Shown here one piece after another: positions 58,284 to 64,000 of a stretch of 64,000 nt of DNA; within the stretch, counting starts at the first letter, position 1, and each line of letters opens with the position of its first letter. The DNA is from Diplosphaera chodatii. Its lineage: Eukaryota; Chlorophyta; Trebouxiophyceae; Prasiolales; Stichococcaceae. Both the position numbers and the translations under genes were made by a program. The notes below the pieces were generated by a model that was not told where the DNA came from, did no database searches, and was given only the letters and a program-made list of their open reading frames with translations. The DNA lies in assembly GCA_032358165.1 (NCBI GenBank), contig JAALGY010000038.1, forward strand, positions 930,001-994,000. The letters are read 5' to 3'.

Positions 58284-59398
58284 GCTGTCAGGCAACAGTT
58301 GTAGGACAAGGGCTCTGTTTGGCTTTTCTGGCAGGTGAGCCCACGGCACCGTCTGTGTCGATGCAGTTATAAGTTCGTGCAGAGTTGCAGGTGCCAGCAC
58401 AATCGTTTTCGATGGTAGATGCGGGGATGCGCCTGATGAGCAGACCGCCGATACCGACCGGCGCTGGGGAGAAGCTGGCGAGGGGCTGCTGTACTACTTC
58501 GCACCCTGCACCCTGACTCTGCCCGCCTGCAGAAATGTCGAGCTGCGCACATGGATCGGGGTGAAAATTTGATGAAACATGTCCTTCTTGCTAATGCGAC
58601 ACAAGTCGCATGACCATTGTCCCGAAGTTATGAGACCGCAAGGGCATACTGCTACGTTACAGAGAGTCAAAGTATATATTTTGTCTTTTGAGCGGCATTG
58701 GGGCTGTGCGCGAGCCATCAAAGGGCTGCTTTCGAGGGCTACCATACTGCACATCAGCGCCCTCTGCCTGGTGTTCATCGTGCACAAACCTATCACTGCG
58801 ACAAGAGCCGCGCGTATACATCATTATTTCAAGGTGACACCACACGCAGCAGGCTGTGCAATGTCCGTGTGCGTATTCACGTCTCTGATGTACAGCTGGA
58901 CAACGCTCGCTGTGCCTGACGAGCCACTTGCAAGATCGCAGCAGCTGGATTGCTGCTCAACCGTCAGGTATAGCAGCAGCATCAGCAACAGCAGCAGCAG
59001 GGATCTACAGTTTGCAGCGTCGAACAAGTTTTGGGTGACCCATCCGACAGAGAGACAGTGTATGTGCAAGCCAGCGAGCGGCCTCATCAATGAACTGGCA
59101 GCTGACAGGCCAGCTGGGCGTGGAAGGGCAACTGCCGGTGCAAGGCAGCCAAGAGTTGCTGACATGGGGCCCCAACCCCACCCACATGCAACACGACAGG
59201 TGCAGAAACTGCGTGTGGCTAAAACAAGGCGCCAAGGCGCCCGTTACAGCTAGGGCAAGCTGCATAAGCATTAAAGATATGCGCTGTAGGGTTGCACCTC
59301 GACAATGCATGTTTGCACGTGCCTGCAGAAAGCCAGCATATCGAGAGCAGCCCCAACAAACGCACAGCCAACCTGTGGCGGATCACAGGCCCCAAACA
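58284..59398. promoter_or_regulatory. Divergent intergenic region
   Basis: It separates the start of paralogue A (-) from the first likely start of the Q/P-rich gene (+). The frame of the latter stays open back to 59090, so its start could lie earlier. No other coding signal is convincing. Confidence 0.4.
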
Positions 59399-61541
59399 AT
59401 GGGCACGAGAGGCCACGCACAGCGTGACCGGCACGTCTCATGGCAAGGAACGGCAGCAGAGACAGCTGAGACTCGTGCAGATGTAAATGTGCCGGACCAG
59501 CACCAGGTTGTAGAGGGGCAACAAGCTGCAGCCTTGCCATCTACAATCGGTCAGCCCCCTGCAGTGCCAGCTGGCATGATGCCTGCTGCTATGGTACCGC
59601 TTGCAGCAGCTATGTCCGGCTTGCAGCTGCAGGATAGCAGCTCTCCAGCAGCGCATCCTGCAGCAACCGAGCAGCAGCCTGCGCATGGACAGATGCAGCA
59701 GCCAGTGCAGGAGACATCACAGCCACAGCCACCGCAGGCTTCTGCAGCAGTGCTAGCACCAAAATCACAGCCTGCACCTTCAGAGGCAGCCCTCGCCCAA
59801 CAGCCTGCCCAAGCCAGAGGCAGCACAGCCCAGAGGGCGGCGACGCCTGCTGTAACCCGCCGCTGGGTGCGGCCCAAGCCTGCGCAGCAGCGCGGCTGGA
59901 ACGACAGCACGCAGAGCATGGGCACCGTGCTGCGCAGGAAGCTGCCACCTGCTCCCCCAAGGGTGGGTCGGCATCCAGATGCTTGCCCTGGTCCGGCAAT
60001 GCAACTGTCGTCACACTCAGATACTGTTCTGCAATGACACCAATCAGATGCGTGCCCTGTGCCTGCAGGCAAAGAGCTCCAAGCCGCTTTACAGCTCGCC
60101 ACTGTTCACTGCACGCAGCCAGCAGAAGCTGGACACAGAGCAGCGGCACAGCACTGACGGCACACTGCAGCCAAAGCCTGCAAAGGCAGCGCCACGAAAG
60201 CAGCCATCTGCAAGCCGGCTGGCTCCGCTCCATGTGACGCAGATGGGGGGCCCGCAGGCGCCATCCCCAATACGACAGCCAGGCCAGCCGCAGCAGCCAT
60301 ACCAGGCGCAGCAGCCGCTCGCGATGACCACAATGGTGCCAAACCTCTGGGGCATGCTGCAACCGGCCCTGCCACAGCACCAGCTTATGACGCCCCTGCC
60401 TTTGCAGACCGTGCAGGCGCCTGCAGTGGCGCCAGGCATTGCCCAGATCAAGCAGCAGTGGCAGCAGCAACCTGCACAGCCAATGCCGACGAGGGTACCA
60501 GCTGTCCAAGCACATGGCTCCAGCAGCCAGCGGCAAGGGCAGCAGGAGCGCCCTCAAGTGCAAGTCAGCCATCAAAACAGCCCAGCACAGATGCAGCCGC
60601 AGATGGAGCACGCAAAACAGATGGACATGCAGGTGCTTCAGCCGCAGCTGCAACCGCAACAGTGGTGGCAGCAGCCGTCACTACAGCAGCCTGTCACTGG
60701 ACAGCTCGGTGCCTCGCAAGCTCCATGGTTGCCAGACAACAGCCAGCAGCAGTACGTGCCATCTGCAGCACAGCAGCAACCGTCAGCACACGGTAACATG
60801 CCGGCCCAGCAGACCCAGCTGCAGCCTGCGCCGCTGCAGCCCTGGCCACTGCAGCAGCAACCAAGCCGGCAGCCGTCACCCGCACCTCCACAAGCAAGGA
60901 CGCAGAGCAATAGCAGGGGCCTCATGTATGGTCGCACGGTGAGCATGAGTGGCGCGGGCCAGCAACCCGGCAGCCGGGCGCCATCGACCGCCGGGTCAGC
61001 GCGGGGCAGCACCACAGGAGGCGGCACCCGCAGCCGTGGAGAATGGAACTCCCACTTCACGAAGAAGACGACCAGGCGGAGGACAGCGCACATCGAGCCG
61101 CCGCGGTCCACGCAGCCGTACACAGAGCGCCTCAAATCCATGGCGCGACGCCGGTCGAGTGGCAACCTCGGGGGTGTGTAGCACATGTGTGTGGACTGTG
61201 CCCTGTATATGTGCTCAATGTGTGTGTGTGACAAGGTTACCATGGCCATGTCCAACACTGCTCAGGCTGAGGGTGCAACGCGTGGTGTGACAGCTGCAGG
61301 CGCAGCGAGCAACAGCGTGGGACCTGTCCTAGCGCAGCAGGCTGGCATGCTGCCGCAGTATGGGATGCCCGGCATGCTGTGGCCGCAACAGCAGCCCGGC
61401 CTACTGCCGTTGCCGAGCAGTGGAGCGTGGGGCAGCATGGCTGGGCAGGTGGTACCTTCGCAGTACGGCGGTTGGCCACCACCACAGGCAGCACAGTGGG
61501 CACAGCAACACACAATGTCGGCGCCGTCAGTTCAGTGCTAG
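59399..61541 (+). CDS. Gln/Pro-rich low-complexity protein of unknown function
   Basis: Three exons (59399-59962, 60069-61175, 61266-61541) give about 648 residues. Composition is dominated by Gln, Pro and Ala, without a recognisable catalytic domain. Islands that look conserved are RRWVRPKPAQQRGWNDSTQS, SSKPLYSSPLFTARSQQKLD and the basic GEWNSHFTKKTTRRRTAHIE with RLKSMARRRSSGNLGG. If the second intron (GTGTAG donor at 61176) is not removed, translation ends at 61179-61181; if it is, a Pro/Trp/Gln-rich tail is added (MPGMLWPQQQPGLLPLPSSG) ending at 61541. The start could be 59090. A disordered RNA-associated or cytoskeletal regulator is possible, but no function is assigned. Confidence 0.6.
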
Positions 61542-61756
61542 TGAGTTGAAATAGCAACGTTTCCAAACGTTTCGGTTTGGTGCAACCTGTGCAATACGAC
61601 TCATGGGCCAAACTACTGTGCGCCAAACAACTCGGCTATACAGGAACAATCGGATGGCAGCGTTTAGCTAGGTTAGCTATTGGAACTGTAGAATTTGTTT
61701 CTCCCATGTTCACCTGACCTCTCTGTGTTCTGTGTCTGACCCCACAATCCCACGAG
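61542..61756. other. Convergent 3' intergenic region
   Basis: A short spacer between two convergent stops, presumably both 3' UTRs. No gene was seen. Confidence 0.5.
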
Positions 61757-64000
61757 CTACCCTCCCTTCTTGGCTTTGACTGACTTGCGTAGTGACTTGA
61801 ACCTGCAGCAGTTGAGCACCCGCCATTAGCAGGGCATCGCACTCACTGTGGCAGCTGACTGCATCGACCCTAGCATGAATTATATGGCAAGCAGCAGCAC
61901 GTGGACGAGCACCCTCACCGTTGTTGGCACTGCATCCTATCCTTGCCCTCGACCTCAGCAGCGATGCGGTCCCAGCGGTCCACCAAATCCTGCATGTGAG
62001 ACGGACGCAAATCAGCAAGCCCTCAACTGGACGTGCATGGACAGCCTGAAACGGTGCACGCACATCCCCTGCAACCTGTGCAACGACACATCCAGCTGCG
62101 ACCAGGCATGGCACAGTGCAGCATCAGCGACCAGCCCACCTTTCCATGCTTCTTCATGGCGCCCACAAGTGACAGCATCTGCGCATTGCTCCACTCCTCA
62201 GGGTCGGCAGCCGCGGTGCTGCTGCCATTGGTGGCAGCCTCCGGAGCAGGCGCTGGCTCCACACTGCCGTTTGCGGAGGGTGCCGCAGGCGCTGCGCCAT
62301 TCGCAGGTGCCGAGCTGCCTGCTGCGGCGCCCCTGCCCGCGGCGCCGTCGGCGGCGCTGGTCTGCTGCTGCGCCGAGGGCGCCAGGTTGATGTCCACATC
62401 CGTGAACACCTGTGACAGAGTGTAAGTGCAAATTCGCTCTCGGTTCCCCATGTCATCAAGAGTGCTGGCATGTCAGACCCCAGGGAGCAGCAGCGGTATG
62501 AGTGTATGCCGAGGTGCGCGCGATCACCTCGTGGCGTGCGGTGGCGTCAGAGTTGATGGCGGTGCCGCTGCGCTTGCCGGTGGGCACGAAGCTGGGCTTC
62601 TTGGCAGCGCCGAGGCCCGCCTTCAGGCCATGCTTGGCCATGTCGATGACCTCTGGCACCGTGCGTGTCCGCACATACGCCGCCACCTGATCCCACCGCT
62701 TGGCTGTGCCCTGCAGCACAACAGCTGAGGCCCATGAGCCTCCTGCTATGACCGCACATCTGCACCACGATGTTGCAGCAATTCAGCAGGCGTCATCAGG
62801 GACAGCAGGACCTGTCCTCGGGTGTGCAGGCAGCACGTAGATCCAGAGCACATAATGACGGCCAACGGCTGGAACATGCAGTTCGCCACAAGGACCGGGC
62901 AAGGCACACTCACCACGGGGAACTTGGTCAGCGCCTTCTCCAGGAGGCGGATCTCGTCGGGGGCCCAGGACGCCAGGCGCGCGGCCCGGGCGGCCTCCTC
63001 CCGCTTCCGCGCGGCGCTGGCCTGCGCCTCCGCCGCCGACGCCGCCTGCTGCCGGGCTATGTCCTCCTCCGACACCTTCTGCCCTATCAGCTCCTGGTTC
63101 TCCTGCTTGCCAGGATGCACCTCTGTCAGTATAGAGTGTTATTCTCAATGTCACCGTAGGTGCTTGACCTGATAAGCAGGAGGGGACCATCTCACTCGGC
63201 TGTTGATACCAACATACAAGGTGGGGCAGCATCAGCGTGTGTGCATCTCGCGCACCTGGCACAGGGTGCACTGCGCGGTGCGGTCACCGGCGCGCTGCTC
63301 CAGGCCCTCCCGGAACGAGCGCAGCTGCTCCAGCGACAGCTTCTCGCACAGCTGCTCCATGGTCCAGTCGTCCACCAGCTTGCCGCCCTCTGTACGGACA
63401 TATGACGTGTTCATGCGTGTCAGGGGTTTCCGCTGGTATGTGATCCATGCAACACCCGCCACAGGGCAGCAGCGCCACCGCGCCCTCTCAAGGACAGCGC
63501 ACAGCGCTTGGCACGCATGAACACCGGGGCTGCCGGGCTGCGCACCGGCGCCGGTGATGAGGCCGCGCAGCCGGCTGCGCTCCTTCTGCATGGCCTTGCG
63601 CTCCGCCTGTCGCGCCTTCTTGGCGTCCGCCGCCGCCGCGGTCGCCGCTGCCTCTGCCTCGGCGCGCGCCACGGCCTCCGCCGCCGCCCGCGCCTCTGCC
63701 TCCTGCTGCTCCTTCTGCTTCGCCGCGTCCTTCGCCAGCTTCCTCGCATCCCTGCCCACGAACACTGGCTGTGAGCCCACCGGACATGGACACTACCAGC
63801 AACCTTTGCCCCTTGCCGGCATACGGTCCACTATGGTATCCAGCCCCACCAGCAGTTGCAGGGTGGAGGCTGACAATGCAATGTGGAGAGAGCCTCAGCA
63901 CTGTCAGGTTTGGAAGGAGCAGGGCGGCTCACTTGGCAGCCTTCTCTGCCTGCCGCCGCCGCACCATGCGCGGGTCCTGATTGAAGGCGGTCTCCACAAA
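61757..64000 (-). CDS. DNAJC2: DNAJC2/ZRF1 (zuotin, GlsA) homologue, C-terminal part
   Basis: Eight exons lie in the window (64000-63933, 63751-63546, 63389-63256, 63120-62914, 62710-62528, 62409-62140, 61989-61919, 61802-61757); the N-terminal part with the J domain is beyond 64000. Visible parts: DPRMVRRRQAEKAAK, the charged Ala/Glu/Lys helix (KDAAKQKEQQEAEARAAAEA), MEQLCEKLSLEQLRSFREGL, a first SANT/Myb repeat (WAPDEIRLLEKALTKFP, KRWDQVAAYVRTRT), a KHGLKAGLGAAKKPSF linker, and a second SANT repeat (EEWSNAQMLSLVGAMKKHGK, DLVDRWDRIAAEVEGKDRMQ), ending FKSLRKSVKAKKGG like human DNAJC2. The family is a ribosome-associated Hsp70 co-chaperone (RAC) that also binds chromatin; in Volvox the orthologue GlsA is needed for asymmetric division. 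All junction phases agree. Confidence 0.93.

Noticed and set aside
59090..59398. N-terminal extension of the Q/P-rich protein from 59090
   Set aside because: Composition changes sharply before the ATG at 59399 and the extension looks non-coding, though it cannot be excluded.

Overview
The window is nuclear DNA from a green alga (Chlorophyta, probably trebouxiophyte-like). Almost every gene is split by short spliceosomal introns of roughly 40-250 nt, nearly all ending in a tgcag-type acceptor. The recognisable proteins are plant or green-lineage types: DEX1, PLIP-type plastid lipase, CPL-type CTD phosphatase, DOMON-cytochrome b561 and GlsA/ZRF1. Coding DNA is GC-rich and full of CAG/GCN runs, giving Gln-, Ala- and Pro-rich tracts. 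There are no operons, rRNA genes or CRISPR arrays, and I recognised no mobile element. The species call is inference; the exon models were assembled by hand from splice signals, phase continuity and remembered family motifs.

Layout. 1-1839 (-): 3'-incomplete unknown gene. 2607-3398 (+): FYV7-type ribosome biogenesis factor. 3623-9301 (-): DEX1 homologue. 9941-12113 (+): WRAP53/TCAB1. 12647-16667 (+): plastid lipase of the PLIP class. 17455-21393 (-): two DOMON domains plus cytochrome b561. 22442-23870 (-): protein whose order of elements resembles HEXIM. 24475-29281 (+): GIP1/UBAP2L-like prion-like protein in 16 exons. 29712 to at least 38592 (-): very large CPL1-type phosphatase with a dsRNA-binding domain.

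Continuing: 40861-42548 (+): lipoyl/E3-binding protein without a catalytic domain. 42831-43756 (+): CIB-type EF-hand protein. 44254-47449 (-): oxysterol-binding protein. 48049-48872 (+): TMEM208/SND2. 49199-49840 (-): conserved unknown. 50321-53708 (+): plastid-targeted membrane LRR protein. 53780-58283 (-): tandem array of three divergent paralogues of a small unknown family, probably organelle-targeted. 59399-61541 (+): Q/P-rich unknown. 61757 to beyond 64000 (-): C-terminal part of a DNAJC2/ZRF1/GlsA protein.

The genes are unrelated housekeeping and regulatory functions typical of a compact algal chromosome: RNA and telomerase biology, transcription and chaperones, lipid metabolism and membranes. 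The points of most interest are the three-gene tandem array with a 14-nt microexon and a duplicated symmetric exon, the HEXIM-like architecture outside animals, the E2-like protein lacking its catalytic domain, the TCAB1 homologue, the plastid LRR protein whose exons largely match its repeats, and several candidate GC-AG introns.
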